DNA of 64,000 bases from Enterocloster bolteae (GCF_002234575.2 NZ_CP022464.2:4340001-4404000); one strand, 5' to 3'. Shown: positions 7,886-16,889, numbered from the stretch's first letter. Notes: a model not told the origin generated them from the sequence alone. Translations and numbers: made by a program.

Positions 7886-10800
7886 TTATTGATTTGCACT
7901 ATTTTCTTCCGCCTTCTTATAGCATGTGATATCATGGCAGCACAGCAGGCAGGCATCCTTGCCGCCCCAGTGAATCCGGGAGGCGTCGGCCGATGACCAG
8001 ACCTTAAGGACTGGATTATAGACCTCCATGGTGTAGTTTATCTTATCCTCCACCTGCTTCATGGGACACCGCTGGCAGGGCTTATCATTTTTAAAAAACG
8101 CTTCATGACAGCTCATGCCCAGCCTTGAATCCGGCGCAAGCCTGTAGGTCTTATCGTTTATAAACAACAGTTCATGACTTTCCATGTCCACCACATAAAT
8201 CCATGAGTTCTGGTGGTCCAGAATGGTCCTTAAGTCCTCTGCCAAATCCACGGCGCTGTCCTGTGCCCTCTGCTTAAGGAGGAACAGGGACAGCAGCTCG
8301 GACACAAAGGAGAGTACCTCGATCTGGCTTATGGTCCACAGGCAGTGGGAGGTACAGTCATCAAATCCCACCCATCCCTTGAACACGCCGTTATCCCTGA
8401 TGGCGCACTGGAGCATGGACTTGACGCCCCTTTGCTTCAACCGTTTTTGGATGTCGCCGGGAAGCTGGCCTATATCATCGCAGTAGAGAATCCCGCTCTC
8501 ATTAAAGCAGCTCTGGTAATCTGTACTGAACTCCGCATAGGAACATCCCTGCAGCAAATCCTTCTGGGACCGGATTCCCCGGGCGCACCACTCAAAGGTG
8601 TTGCTGTAGCAGGTCCCATCCTCCGAATTCTCAAATACATAGGCGCGGCTCACCTGCAGACGCTCCCCCAAAAGCTCCAGCACACTTTCAACGGCCTTGT
8701 CCATCTTCTCTGACTTGGACAGGATGTTAAAGGCTCTTGGAAGCAGGTCATTTAACATCATGTCCCCATTCTGTTCCGACTCAATGGTGGTATTCACAGT
8801 TGCCTTTCGCCCCGCTCCCTGGCCGAACGCCTTGTCCTCCATGGACTGGTCGTAGATCTGGTACTGCTTTTTTCCGCAGGCCTTGGCCTGGTACAGCGCC
8901 ACGTCAGCCCGCCGGAACAAAGTCTGGAAGTTCTCCCCATCCCTTGGGCATACGGCAATTCCGATGCTGCATGTAATACAGCAGTCCTTGGGCAGCTCCT
9001 CCAGCACACGCTCAAAGCACTCGATGAGCCGGCCGGCCACAGACTTTACCCGCTGTTCATTGACCACTCCCTGCAAAAGGGCCATGAACTCGTCCCCTCC
9101 AATTCTGGAGACAATATCGCTGCTGCGAAACAGCCGGGAAAGCTGCCCTGCAATCTTTGTGAGCACCGCATCCCCAAACATATGCCCGTACTGGTCATTG
9201 ACCATCTTAAAATTGTCAATATCAATGACGAACAGCGCAGCCCCTTCCCCTTCCTCCCGGTTCACCAGCAGGTGTTCGATTCTCTGCCTGGCTGATTCCT
9301 TGTTGTACAGCCTGGTCAGGGTATCACGCTCCGCCCGTGCCTTTAACTCCTGGGCGGCAAGCTTTTCATCATTTATGTCAATAACGATTCCCACTGCCTT
9401 GCAGGGCTGTCCCTGGTCGTCAAACTGGGTGGTGGCCCTCAGCTTGCACCACTGATAGCGGCCCTTGGAATCAGACACCCTGAACTCCAGCTCACCATAC
9501 CGCCTTCCGTCCCGTATCTCTTCGATAAGATGTCCGAACGGCGCCATATCCTCCGGATACAGATGGGATATCTTAGGTATCCGTACCGATGCCTGCTCTG
9601 AGATGGGGTCATATCCGAACTTGGCCTTCCAGTTGATGGAGTATACCACTGTGTCAGAACCGATGTCCCATTCAAAGAAAATATCATTGGTCTGTTCCAT
9701 AACGATTTTATACCGTTCCAGTCCCAGGCGCAGCTCCTCCTGGGCATGTTTGGTCTGGTCAATGTCTATGATTACGCTGTAAAAATATTCCCTGCCCTCG
9801 TTATCATACATCAGACGCCCCTTGTCCAGCATCCAGATGCTGCGGCCGCTGCGGTCCTCCACCCGGTATTCCACTTCATATTCCCCGCCCCGGTTGATCT
9901 GTTCTGTCAGCTCCCTGCGCATCCGCTCCCTGTCATCCGGGCGTATCATTTCTATATAACAGTTGTTGAACCGCTCTTTTATCTCCTCCCTGGTATATCC
10001 AAGGAACCCGTCGTCAACATCCATCATGGTGAACCACCTGTCATTGCGGCAGCGCAGGATTCCCTTCAATATGTTGTGAAGAACCCGGCGGTCCTCACGG
10101 AGCCTGTTTTCGTCCAAATCCGCCTCCTGATGCGCTCTGTCCACGAGCCGCCACAGCAGCAATGCCTTTCGGCGGCGGGGATGTTCGATGTCCACCCGCA
10201 GAAGGGTCAGCTCATACCACTCCTCAGATCTGTGCTCATCCTTCAGCCGGTACTTCCAGCTCTGTTTCAGCATCCCCTCTTCAAAGAAACGCGGTATCTC
10301 TGTTTTCCATATCCGCCGCACATTGTCCTGTTCCTCCGGCACCACCAAATCATTTATGCAGCATTCCGCCACGGCTTCCAGGCATTCTCCCTGAAACAGC
10401 TTCTTAATCCGCTCGTCCGGCGCGTATACCACATGATAGCTGCCCGTGGAAAAGTCCACCTCAGCCACCGTGGTATCCACATACCGCAGCATGGCAAAAT
10501 ACTTCATCTGTTCCAGCTGCAGGGCGCTCAGGCTGCCGTCCCCCACCCCCAGGACACTGCCGTGGTGGGAAAGCTTTGCAGGCGCAGGGACATTGCCGTC
10601 CCGGTACCGTTTGCACAGGTCAGCCAGCTGCGGCTCCACATTCTTAAAGCAGTCCAGCAGTCTGGAGGAAAAGCATCCGCATTCACCGTTTAGAATCATG
10701 TTGAAGGCCTGTTCATGGGGAATCGCCTTCTTATAAACACGGTCCGACGTGAGGGCATCGTATGCATCCACAATGGACACGGCCTGGGCGCAGATAGGGA

Positions 10801-11650
10801 TGGCATCTCCGTACAGCCCATCCGGATATCCCCTGCCGTCCCAGCGCTCATGATGGTACCGGCAGATGTTGTAGGCGTATTCAAGATACCCCTTATCGCT
10901 CATGCGTTCCAGGCCCTCCAGAATCTGGCATCCCCTGAGCGTATGGGTCTTCATGATTTCAAACTCTTCCGCAGTGAGGCGGCCCGGTTTATTAAGTATC
11001 TTATCCTCAATGGCAATCTTGCCGATATCGTGAAGGGCCGAGGCCGAGGCAATGACTTCAATCTTTTTCTTATCCAGCCCGTATTCAGGACAATTCCTGC
11101 ACACCTCCTCCAAAAGCACCTGGGTCAGCAGACGGATGCGCTTGATATGCTGCCCCGACTCCAGACTCCTGTATTCAATGACAGATGAAAGGGCGTCCAC
11201 CAGCACATCGTTGGACTCCCTCAGCTTCTGCGCCTGCTGCTCTACCATGTCCTCCAGATTATGTTTATGAAGATAAAGCTCTATGATATTATGTACCCGC
11301 CGCTTGACCACATGGGGCTCAAAGGGCTTGACAATGATGTCGGACGCCCCCAGGTCAAAGGCCCTCAGCTCCCCTTCCAGGGAGTTATCAGCCGTGATTA
11401 CCACCACAGGAACCTCGTCCAGAAGCCCGTTGGCCCCCATCTCCTGCAGCACCTTGTATCCATCCATCACGGGCATCACCACATCCAGCAGCATGATGGC
11501 TATATTCTCGTGATACTGCCGCAGCAGAAGCAGGGCCTGCTCCCCATTCTCAGCCTCCAGCAGATGGTATTCCTCCTGGAACAGTCCATCCAGAATCACG
11601 CGGTTTATTTCCATATCGTCTACAATCAGTATGGTATCCCGCTGACGCAT
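7886..11650 (-). CDS. Multidomain c-di-GMP enzyme: REC / HD-GYP / PAS / GGDEF / GAF / PAS
   Basis: Very large regulator (1254 residues) that can both make and break c-di-GMP. REC domain 1-125, phospho-acceptor D56 (MLLDVVMP). HD-GYP phosphodiesterase about 145-340 with ALHDIGK (H207, D208), RYHHERWDGRGYP and GYP at 274-276. PAS-like segments lie at about 380-500, 530-635 and 645-765. GGDEF cyclase about 775-930 has an intact RIGGDEF (851-855) and an RxxD inhibitory site (842-845) five residues before it. A GAF-like region spans about 980-1140 and a last PAS-like segment about 1150-1245 contains a Cys-rich CHEAF/CQRCP stretch. No transmembrane segment is seen. The HPt gene upstream suggests phosphorelay input. 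Confidence 0.9.
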   Translation of the reverse strand: MRQRDTILIVDDMEINRVILDGLFQEEYHLLEAENGEQALLLLRQYHENIAIMLLDVVMPVMDGYKVLQEMGANGLLDEVPVVVITADNSLEGELRAFDLGASDIIVKPFEPHVVKRRVHNIIELYLHKHNLEDMVEQQAQKLRESNDVLVDALSSVIEYRSLESGQHIKRIRLLTQVLLEEVCRNCPEYGLDKKKIEVIASASALHDIGKIAIEDKILNKPGRLTAEEFEIMKTHTLRGCQILEGLERMSDKGYLEYAYNICRYHHERWDGRGYPDGLYGDAIPICAQAVSIVDAYDALTSDRVYKKAIPHEQAFNMILNGECGCFSSRLLDCFKNVEPQLADLCKRYRDGNVPAPAKLSHHGSVLGVGDGSLSALQLEQMKYFAMLRYVDTTVAEVDFSTGSYHVVYAPDERIKKLFQGECLEAVAECCINDLVVPEEQDNVRRIWKTEIPRFFEEGMLKQSWKYRLKDEHRSEEWYELTLLRVDIEHPRRRKALLLWRLVDRAHQEADLDENRLREDRRVLHNILKGILRCRNDRWFTMMDVDDGFLGYTREEIKERFNNCYIEMIRPDDRERMRRELTEQINRGGEYEVEYRVEDRSGRSIWMLDKGRLMYDNEGREYFYSVIIDIDQTKHAQEELRLGLERYKIVMEQTNDIFFEWDIGSDTVVYSINWKAKFGYDPISEQASVRIPKISHLYPEDMAPFGHLIEEIRDGRRYGELEFRVSDSKGRYQWCKLRATTQFDDQGQPCKAVGIVIDINDEKLAAQELKARAERDTLTRLYNKESARQRIEHLLVNREEGEGAALFVIDIDNFKMVNDQYGHMFGDAVLTKIAGQLSRLFRSSDIVSRIGGDEFMALLQGVVNEQRVKSVAGRLIECFERVLEELPKDCCITCSIGIAVCPRDGENFQTLFRRADVALYQAKACGKKQYQIYDQSMEDKAFGQGAGRKATVNTTIESEQNGDMMLNDLLPRAFNILSKSEKMDKAVESVLELLGERLQVSRAYVFENSEDGTCYSNTFEWCARGIRSQKDLLQGCSYAEFSTDYQSCFNESGILYCDDIGQLPGDIQKRLKQRGVKSMLQCAIRDNGVFKGWVGFDDCTSHCLWTISQIEVLSFVSELLSLFLLKQRAQDSAVDLAEDLRTILDHQNSWIYVVDMESHELLFINDKTYRLAPDSRLGMSCHEAFFKNDKPCQRCPMKQVEDKINYTMEVYNPVLKVWSSADASRIHWGGKDACLLCCHDITCYKKAEENSANQ

Positions 11651-11691
11651 ATCGTCACTTCCTCTCCGCAGCCGTAAGACACAAGCTGCCG

Positions 11692-12045
11692 CTAGTCATT
11701 TGCAAGTATTCTGCATATCTCCTTGTAAGCCTCTTCCAGCTCCGGATATGCTCCGGCAGCTTCATCAAAACGGTCTGCCCTGATATGGTCCACCATAAAA
11801 GAGGATATGTTAAACAGCTTATCCATACCCAGATTGGCCGTAACACCCTTAAAGGTATGGGTTGCCATCAGGGCATCCTCCCGGTTCTCTCCCTCAAAGG
11901 CCTTTGTGATCTGGGAAAAAGTACTGTCTGTCAGAAACTTCTTCAGAAACTTCTCGTACAGTGCGGAATTGCCGCTGAAACGCCGTAAGGCGCCATCTAT
12001 ATCCACCCCTGCGCCCTTTAATTCAAGTATTGTATTTAAATCCAT
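11692..12045 (-). CDS. HPt (histidine phosphotransfer) domain protein
   Basis: Small cytoplasmic phosphorelay protein of 117 residues. The HPt motif ATHTFKGVTANLG places the phospho-accepting histidine at His63. Start chosen at 12045 (MDLNTILELK), where GAGGGGGA precedes the ATG; an upstream in-frame start at 12117 adds 24 residues without family character. It sits 41 bp upstream of the REC/HD-GYP/GGDEF gene and shares its promoter, so it most likely passes phosphate to D56 of that protein or drains it. No hybrid kinase is encoded next to it, so the donor kinase must be elsewhere. Confidence 0.88.
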   Translation of the reverse strand: MDLNTILELKGAGVDIDGALRRFSGNSALYEKFLKKFLTDSTFSQITKAFEGENREDALMATHTFKGVTANLGMDKLFNISSFMVDHIRADRFDEAAGAYPELEEAYKEICRILAND

Positions 12046-12126
12046 GAAAATCCCCCTCATTCCGGTTCTGGTCACAGAAACCGTTCTCAAATGAAAATGA
12101 CGAAAAAAATATAACATATTGTATAA

Positions 12127-12155
12127 ATTATAGCAGGTTGAGGATATTTGTGCAA
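12127..12155 (-). promoter_or_regulatory. Promoter of the HPt / c-di-GMP operon
   Basis: Minus strand TTGCAC (12155-12150), 17-bp spacer, perfect TATAAT (12132-12127), about 80 bp before the HPt start. Confidence 0.8.
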
Positions 12156-12209
12156 CGATATGAGGAAATTACAGAACAAGTGCGGAACAAGCGGAAGTTT
12201 ATGAGAAAC

Positions 12210-12238
12210 AAAAAAGGAACCCTGCCTGGAAGGATTCC
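12210..12238 (-). terminator. Terminator of tRNA-Leu(AAG)
   Basis: Minus strand stem GGAATCC / GGGTTCC (7 bp with one T-G pair) followed by TTTTTT. It begins 12 bp after the tRNA 3' end. Confidence 0.8.
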
Positions 12239-12249
12239 TTTTTCTAAAA

Positions 12250-12333
12250 TGCGGGAGATGGGACTTGAACCCACACGAGCATACACCCACAAGATCCTTA
12301 GTCTTGCCTGTCTGCCAATTCCAGCACTCCCGC
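12250..12333 (-). tRNA. tRNA-Leu (anticodon AAG)
   Basis: 84-nt class II tRNA. Acceptor GCGGGAG pairs with CTCCCGC and discriminator A follows. D arm CTG...CAG contains TTGGCAGA. Anticodon stem CAAGA/TCTTG carries loop CTAAGGA, so the anticodon is AAG; A34 would be read as inosine for CUU/CUC. Long variable arm typical of leucine; T loop GTTCAAGTC. CCA is not encoded. Confidence 0.95.
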
Positions 12334-12345
12334 AACACGAATGGT

Positions 12346-12374
12346 AGTATAGCATAGATTTTTCGACTTGGCAA
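12346..12374 (-). promoter_or_regulatory. Promoter of tRNA-Leu(AAG)
   Basis: Minus strand TTGCCA (12374-12369), 17-bp spacer, TATACT (12351-12346), 12 bp before the mature tRNA 5' end. Confidence 0.8.
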
Positions 12375-12441
12375 CCATTTTTGACAAATTTTTTTAATTT
12401 TTTTCAAAAAACAAATTCGATAAAAAATTTAAAAAATAATA

Positions 12442-12470
12442 TTGACAAATCGCTGCTGCTCATTTATAAT
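12442..12470 (+). promoter_or_regulatory. Consensus promoter of tRNA-Leu(CAG)
   Basis: TTGACA (12442-12447), exactly 17 bp, TATAAT (12465-12470): a perfect sigma-A consensus, 41 bp before the mature tRNA. Confidence 0.9.
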
Positions 12471-12511
12471 AACCTTCGTTGCTTGAACAAAGCAGCAGAA
12501 CAAAACAAAAT

Positions 12512-12595
12512 GCAGAAGTGGCGGAATTGGCAGACGCGCACGGTTCAGGTCCGTGTGGTAGTAATACCTTGTGGGTTCGACTCCCATCTTCTGCA
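12512..12595 (+). tRNA. tRNA-Leu (anticodon CAG)
   Basis: 84-nt class II tRNA. Acceptor GCAGAAG pairs with CTTCTGC and discriminator A follows. Anticodon stem CACGG/CCGTG with loop TTCAGGT gives anticodon CAG, reading CUG. Long variable arm and T loop GTTCGACTC. Divergent from the tRNA-Leu(AAG) gene. CCA is not encoded. Confidence 0.95.
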
Positions 12596-12600
12596 GGCAG

Positions 12601-12637
12601 AAAACAGGAATTTCCAGTATGGAGATTCCTGTTTTTA
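12601..12637 (+). terminator. Terminator of tRNA-Leu(CAG)
   Basis: Stem AAAACAGGAAT / ATTCCTGTTTT (11 bp) with an inner TCCA/TGGA pairing, ending in TTTTT. It begins 6 bp after the tRNA. Confidence 0.88.
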
Positions 12638-12728
12638 TGTTCATTTTTTCTGCAGCAGACCGGCCAGGCACCAGACAGTCCGGCACCGCCGGCACATCCG
12701 GTCCTTCTCCGGCCCAGCAGCCGGCCGC

Positions 12729-13769
12729 CTATTCCCCATCCTGTTCAGGAACATACGGACATGTGGTTCTGCGCACAATCAATGTGGGGTCAAGTATCAC
12801 CCGTTCCGGCTTTTCCTGTGGGTTTTTCAGCTGTTTTAACATCAGTCTGGCGGCATGCTCGCTCATCTCCCTGACATGCTGGCTCACCGTTGTCAAGCTG
12901 ATGTCATAGAGTGATGAAAAAACAATATTGTCGAAACTCACCACGGAAATCTGTTCCGGAATCTTGACTCCGGACTCCCGGCAGTGCTCAACAAACCCAA
13001 TGGCCATCATATCGTTGGAAATCACGATTCCCTTTGGACGGTTCTTCAAATCCGATATATAAATCTTTGCCAGTTCACTTCCCGTGTCCAGCTTCAAATC
13101 ACCCTTGAATACATTTTGTTCCTTAAAGGGGAGACGGTAATTTTCCAGCGCCTGCCTGTATCCCCTGAACCGCTGCTCCGATGCGGACGAAACATCCGGC
13201 CCCTTCACAAAGGCAATCTCCGGATACCCCAGCTCAATGAGATGCATGGCCGCAATATAACCGGCCTTGAAATTGTCCGACAGCACCGAATCCCCTTCAT
13301 AGGACCCCAGGATCCTGTTTACCAGCACAACCGGAATCTCAATATCATCTAATTCCTTTTCAATTTCCTCTGATTGGGCAGTAAGCAAAAATACACCTGA
13401 AAAATTAAATTGGATAGCCATATGAATGAACTCTTTTTCCCGCCTGATATCATATTCACTGTTCAGGACCATCAGCATATATCCATTGTTGTGAAGAATC
13501 TTCTGGATGTAAAAGGTAAGATCCGCATAAAACGGATTGCGGATGTCGCTGACAATCAGCGCAATGATGCTTTGTCTGCCCTTGCTCAGACTTCTGGCTA
13601 TTGTATTTGGCTGATAACCTATCTCCTCCACAAAATCCAGCACCTTTTTGCGCAGCTCCTCCCCGACTCCCGGCGAGTTATTCATGGCTCTGGAAATAGT
13701 GGAACGCGATACCCCCAGCATCTGGGCCACGTCGGAAATGGTATACTTATCTTTTTTCTGGATACTCAT
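12729..13769 (-). CDS. LacI-family transcriptional regulator
   Basis: DNA-binding repressor of 346 residues. The N-terminal LacI helix-turn-helix (about 9-55) reads YTISDVAQMLGVSRSTISRA and the hinge YQPNTIARSLSKGRQ. A periplasmic-binding-protein-like effector domain (about 66-335) follows. It has its own promoter behind the terminator of the liv-type operon. Candidate operators of LacI symmetry (GAAA-N4-TTTC) lie in the 19.6-20.1 kb divergent promoter region, and this is the only LacI gene seen nearby, so I infer it controls that divergon. The effector is unknown. Confidence 0.93.
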   Translation of the reverse strand: MSIQKKDKYTISDVAQMLGVSRSTISRAMNNSPGVGEELRKKVLDFVEEIGYQPNTIARSLSKGRQSIIALIVSDIRNPFYADLTFYIQKILHNNGYMLMVLNSEYDIRREKEFIHMAIQFNFSGVFLLTAQSEEIEKELDDIEIPVVLVNRILGSYEGDSVLSDNFKAGYIAAMHLIELGYPEIAFVKGPDVSSASEQRFRGYRQALENYRLPFKEQNVFKGDLKLDTGSELAKIYISDLKNRPKGIVISNDMMAIGFVEHCRESGVKIPEQISVVSFDNIVFSSLYDISLTTVSQHVREMSEHAARLMLKQLKNPQEKPERVILDPTLIVRRTTCPYVPEQDGE

Positions 13770-13840
13770 TCTCTTACTTCCTTATCTGCTTTGAAATAAC
13801 ATGGCTGTGATCCACCTATCCCAATAAGCGTCTTGCTATT

Positions 13841-13869
13841 ATTATAATATAAGTAAAAATGTAATGCAA
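13841..13869 (-). promoter_or_regulatory. Promoter of the LacI-family gene
   Basis: Minus strand TTGCAT (13869-13864), 17-bp spacer, perfect TATAAT (13846-13841). Confidence 0.78.
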
Positions 13870-13885
13870 TCGGTATTGCGAGAAA

Positions 13886-13922
13886 CGAAAAAGGAGGAGC
13901 AGCCCCCAGCTGTTCCCCCTTT
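13886..13922 (-). terminator. Terminator after the Liv-type binding protein gene
   Basis: Minus strand arms AAAGGGGGAACAGC / GCTGCTCCTCCTTT pair at 13 of 14 positions (one G-U, one mismatch), followed by TTTTTCG. It ends the SDR-livHMGF-binding protein operon. Confidence 0.85.
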
Positions 13923-13934
13923 CGCCCGTCATCC

Positions 13935-15317
13935 TTAATTGAACGGTGCCGGATAAATGGTATCGTGTTTTGCAATATCAAACGGCCATACAGTAACAAG
14001 CGAACCATCCTGGAACTGAGCGATTGTCAGCTTGCCGTCCATATTGGTATTCTTATAAGGAATACCGTTAAATTCAGACTCGGAGAACTTGATAGTGTCA
14101 TAAGGAAGAATAATCTCCTCGCCTCCCGGGAAGGCATCTTTAATCTCCAGAGTACTCAGCTCATCCTTTAATGCTTCAGAGGTAATCTCCTTGCCTGCGT
14201 CTGCAAGATTCTGAAGAGCTGTCCTGAAAATCCAGACTACCGTGTACGCCTCCGCGGAATGCCCGTTCATATCAACGCCGTACTTTGCCTTAAACGTGTC
14301 CGAAACCTTGGTTCCCTTGTCCCCCGGCAGGAATTCCGTGGCTGTAAGGATTCCGTTTGCAAGGCCGCCCACAGACGGAAGATAAGAAGATTCCGTATAA
14401 CCGTTTGCCTTGGCAATCATGATATTGGGCTTGTACCCCTGCTCGTTCATGGTCTTTGTAAGGAGAATCGCGTCCGATACATAATTGTCAACAATAAGGG
14501 CGTCCGGATTCAGGGACTTTAACTGCAGCACCTCGCTGGTCAAATCCGCCGCGCCCTGGGAGTAAAGAACCTCTCCCTTAAATTCCAGTCCATTTTCTTC
14601 TGCAAAGTATTTTGCCCAGGTGGCTGTCTGCTGTCCTAATTCAGTATTGTCCGCGCAGACCGCAACACTCTTGACGTCGATATCATCCGCCGGATCCTTG
14701 GCCGACAAATCCAGAAGATACTGCTCCATATCACGTATAAACATCATATTGGTGGGAGCCAGGCGGAAGAAATACTCATATCCGTGAGATGTAAGGGAAT
14801 CCGACGTGGCATTGGCTGTTATCATGGGCACCTGGTAGTTTTCCGCCACCTGGGACACCACCTCGGTAACACCGCTCTGATATGCGCCCATTACCGCCAT
14901 CACCTTATCCTGTGTAATCAAACGTTCCATCTCAGTCATGCCCGTGGCATTGGCCCCCTGGGTATCACCGTATACAATCTGGATAGGCCGGCCGCTTATT
15001 CCTCCTGCCGCGTTGATTTCCTCCACTGCCAGGTCAATACCGTCCTTCATGTTCTGGCCCGAATCAGCCAGCGCTCCCGTCATGGGATAAAGCGCGCCAA
15101 TCAGTATGGGCTCCCCATCTGCGGTGGACGCCTTTGCCGGCTCCGCCGTCCCGTCACTGCCTGCGGCCGCGGTCGTGGCCGCCGCCCCCGCTGCCGTTCC
15201 TGCTGCCTCTGCCGCATCCTTCTGTCCTCCTGAACCAGAACCATATCCCCCGCATCCGGACAGCATACCCGCTGCCATAGCCGCGCTTAATGTCAATGCC
15301 ACCAATTGTTTCCTCAT
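13935..15317 (-). CDS. Branched-chain-amino-acid-type (LivJ-like) substrate-binding lipoprotein
   Basis: Extracytoplasmic ligand-binding protein of 460 residues (Peripla_BP_6 family). It has a lipoprotein signal with lipobox LSGC at Cys22, an Ala/Thr/Gly-rich linker to about residue 68, then PILIGALYPMTGALADSGQNMKDGIDLAVEEINAAGG, the hallmark start of LivJ/amide/aromatic-acid binders. Last structural gene of the SDR-livHMGF operon. The family binds leucine, amides, urea or aromatic and other carboxylic acids. The divergent CoA-ligase/CoA-transferase operon suggests a carboxylic acid rather than an amino acid ligand; this is inference from context. Confidence 0.92.
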   Translation of the reverse strand: MRKQLVALTLSAAMAAGMLSGCGGYGSGSGGQKDAAEAAGTAAGAAATTAAAGSDGTAEPAKASTADGEPILIGALYPMTGALADSGQNMKDGIDLAVEEINAAGGISGRPIQIVYGDTQGANATGMTEMERLITQDKVMAVMGAYQSGVTEVVSQVAENYQVPMITANATSDSLTSHGYEYFFRLAPTNMMFIRDMEQYLLDLSAKDPADDIDVKSVAVCADNTELGQQTATWAKYFAEENGLEFKGEVLYSQGAADLTSEVLQLKSLNPDALIVDNYVSDAILLTKTMNEQGYKPNIMIAKANGYTESSYLPSVGGLANGILTATEFLPGDKGTKVSDTFKAKYGVDMNGHSAEAYTVVWIFRTALQNLADAGKEITSEALKDELSTLEIKDAFPGGEEIILPYDTIKFSESEFNGIPYKNTNMDGKLTIAQFQDGSLVTVWPFDIAKHDTIYPAPFN

Positions 15318-15414
15318 GTATTTCTCCTCCTTTTATTTGATTAACCCATATACGGGCCATCTTTCATTTTTAGTTTGTTTCCGCAGCAGCAGGAACACAG
15401 CTGCCAACCGCGCT

Positions 15415-16134
15415 CTAAAATCCCAGATACGCCTTTTTCACCTCATCGTTGTTCAAAAGCTCTTCGGCTGTGCCCGATACGGTAATCTGGCCGTTTTCAA
15501 TCACGTATCCCCTGTTGGCAATCCTCAGCGCCTTCCTCACATCCTGTTCCACCAGGATAATGGTAAGCCCGGATTCCTGCGCCACCTCTTTGGCAATGGA
15601 AAATATGTTGTCCACAATGTTGGGGGCCAGTCCCAGGGAGGGTTCATCCATGATAAGAAGCTTCGGAAGTCCCATCATGCCTCTGGAAAAGGCAAGCATC
15701 TGCTGTTCGCCTCCGCTTAAGGTGCCTGCCAGCTGGTTCTTTCTGTCCTTCAGCTTAGGAAACCAGTTATAGATCCGTTCAATGGTGTCCTTCTTAGCCG
15801 CTTTCGCCGCCTTGCTGCTGGCTCCCATCTCCAGATTCTCATAGATTGTCATGGAAGGAAACAGCTGCCTGCCCTCCGGAACCAGGATAACACCGTGGTC
15901 AATAAAGGTTCTGCAAGCCGCTCCGGTAAGATCATGTCCGTCCAAACGGATATTTCCCTGAAACGGCCTGATCAGGCCGGCGCAGGACTTAACCGTGGTG
16001 CTCTTGCCCGCCCCGTTGCTTCCCACCAAGGCTACGATTTCCCCTTTATCCGCCGTAAATTCAATATCCCAAAGCACCTGAATGTCCCCGTACCGGACAT
16101 TGATTTTATTTACCTCAAAATACCTGTCTGCCAT
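15415..16134 (-). CDS. livF: Branched-chain-type ABC transporter ATPase LivF
   Basis: Cytoplasmic ATPase of 239 residues. Walker A GSNGAGKST, signature TLSGGEQQMLAFSRGMM and Walker B LLIMDEPSLGLAP followed by VEQDVRKAL, the usual LivF pattern. Start chosen at 16134 (MADRYFEVNKINVRY) because AAGGAGG lies 9 bp upstream; the longer frame to 16182 runs into the upstream gene. It begins one base after the livG stop, so the two ATPases are coupled and likely act as a heterodimer. Confidence 0.94.
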   Translation of the reverse strand: MADRYFEVNKINVRYGDIQVLWDIEFTADKGEIVALVGSNGAGKSTTVKSCAGLIRPFQGNIRLDGHDLTGAACRTFIDHGVILVPEGRQLFPSMTIYENLEMGASSKAAKAAKKDTIERIYNWFPKLKDRKNQLAGTLSGGEQQMLAFSRGMMGLPKLLIMDEPSLGLAPNIVDNIFSIAKEVAQESGLTIILVEQDVRKALRIANRGYVIENGQITVSGTAEELLNNDEVKKAYLGF

Positions 16135-16135
16135 A

Positions 16136-16867
16136 TCAATGCTCCTCCTTACCAAGATAAATCTCGATGACATAGGGGTCATTCATTACCATCTCCGGCG
16201 TTCCCTCTGTTATTTTCTCACCATGATGCATAACAACCACTTTCTGGCAGAGATTGGCCACTGCTCTCATTACATGCTCAATCAGCAGTATGGTGGTCCC
16301 GTTCTCATTGATTTTGCGAATCAGCTCCACGGCCTCATCTGTCTCCGTGGGATTTAAGCCAGCCATAACCTCATCCAAAAGCAGCATATCAGGATCCGTG
16401 GCCAGGGCCCTGGCCAGCTCCAGACGCTTCTTAAAGGGAGTGCCCATTTCTCCCGGCAGCCAGTCCTTCCGCTCGTACAATCCGGTAAAATGCAGGATTT
16501 CCTCTGCGTATTCCTTTGCCTCTTTTACTGATTTATATTTTTTTCTTCCATATAGAGCACCCGAAGCAACATTATCCAATACAGACATGGAAGCCAGAGG
16601 CTTCATGATCTGGAATGTCCTGGCAATTCCCATGGACGTATAGTGATATGGCTTCATGCCGGTAATTTCTTTATTTTTATAGATAATATGGCCGGCCGTA
16701 GGCGGGAACACGCCGCTTATCATATTGAATACCGTTGTCTTTCCGGCTCCGTTGGAACCGATGAGCCCGGTAATGCCTCCCTCCTCCACAGCAAAGCTGA
16801 CACTGTCCACAGCCTTCAGTCCTTTGAAATTCTTACTCAAATCCTTTATTTCCAATATATTGCCCAC
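16136..16867 (-). CDS. livG: Branched-chain-type ABC transporter ATPase LivG
   Basis: Cytoplasmic ATPase of 243 residues. Walker A GSNGAGKTT, LivG-type insert with MGIARTFQIMKPLASMSVLDNV, a shortened signature segment KKRLELARALATDPDMLLLDEVMAGLNPTE, and C-terminal VVMHHGEKITEGTPEMV. It works with LivF, LivH and LivM to import the ligand of the LivJ-like protein. The canonical LSGG signature is altered here (GTPFKKRLELA), which is often seen in LivG members. Confidence 0.94.
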   Translation of the reverse strand: MGNILEIKDLSKNFKGLKAVDSVSFAVEEGGITGLIGSNGAGKTTVFNMISGVFPPTAGHIIYKNKEITGMKPYHYTSMGIARTFQIMKPLASMSVLDNVASGALYGRKKYKSVKEAKEYAEEILHFTGLYERKDWLPGEMGTPFKKRLELARALATDPDMLLLDEVMAGLNPTETDEAVELIRKINENGTTILLIEHVMRAVANLCQKVVVMHHGEKITEGTPEMVMNDPYVIEIYLGKEEH

Positions 16868-16889
16868 TTAAAACGCCTCCTCTCCTGAT

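Noticed and set aside
9746..10693. Plus-strand open frame of 315 codons
   Set aside because: Antisense to the middle of the c-di-GMP gene; no start signal and no domain.
12250..12595. Integration site at the tRNA-Leu genes
   Set aside because: There is no integrase gene and no repeat of the tRNA 3' ends in the neighbourhood.
13881..13890. TTTCGTTTCT near the LacI gene as an autoregulatory operator
   Set aside because: It is the T-run of the terminator behind the Liv-type binding protein gene and lacks the second half of the GAAAnCnGTTTC pattern.
13766..14008. 80-codon minus-strand frame over the LacI promoter
   Set aside because: It overlaps the end of the binding-protein gene, the terminator and the LacI promoter; no ribosome site or family.
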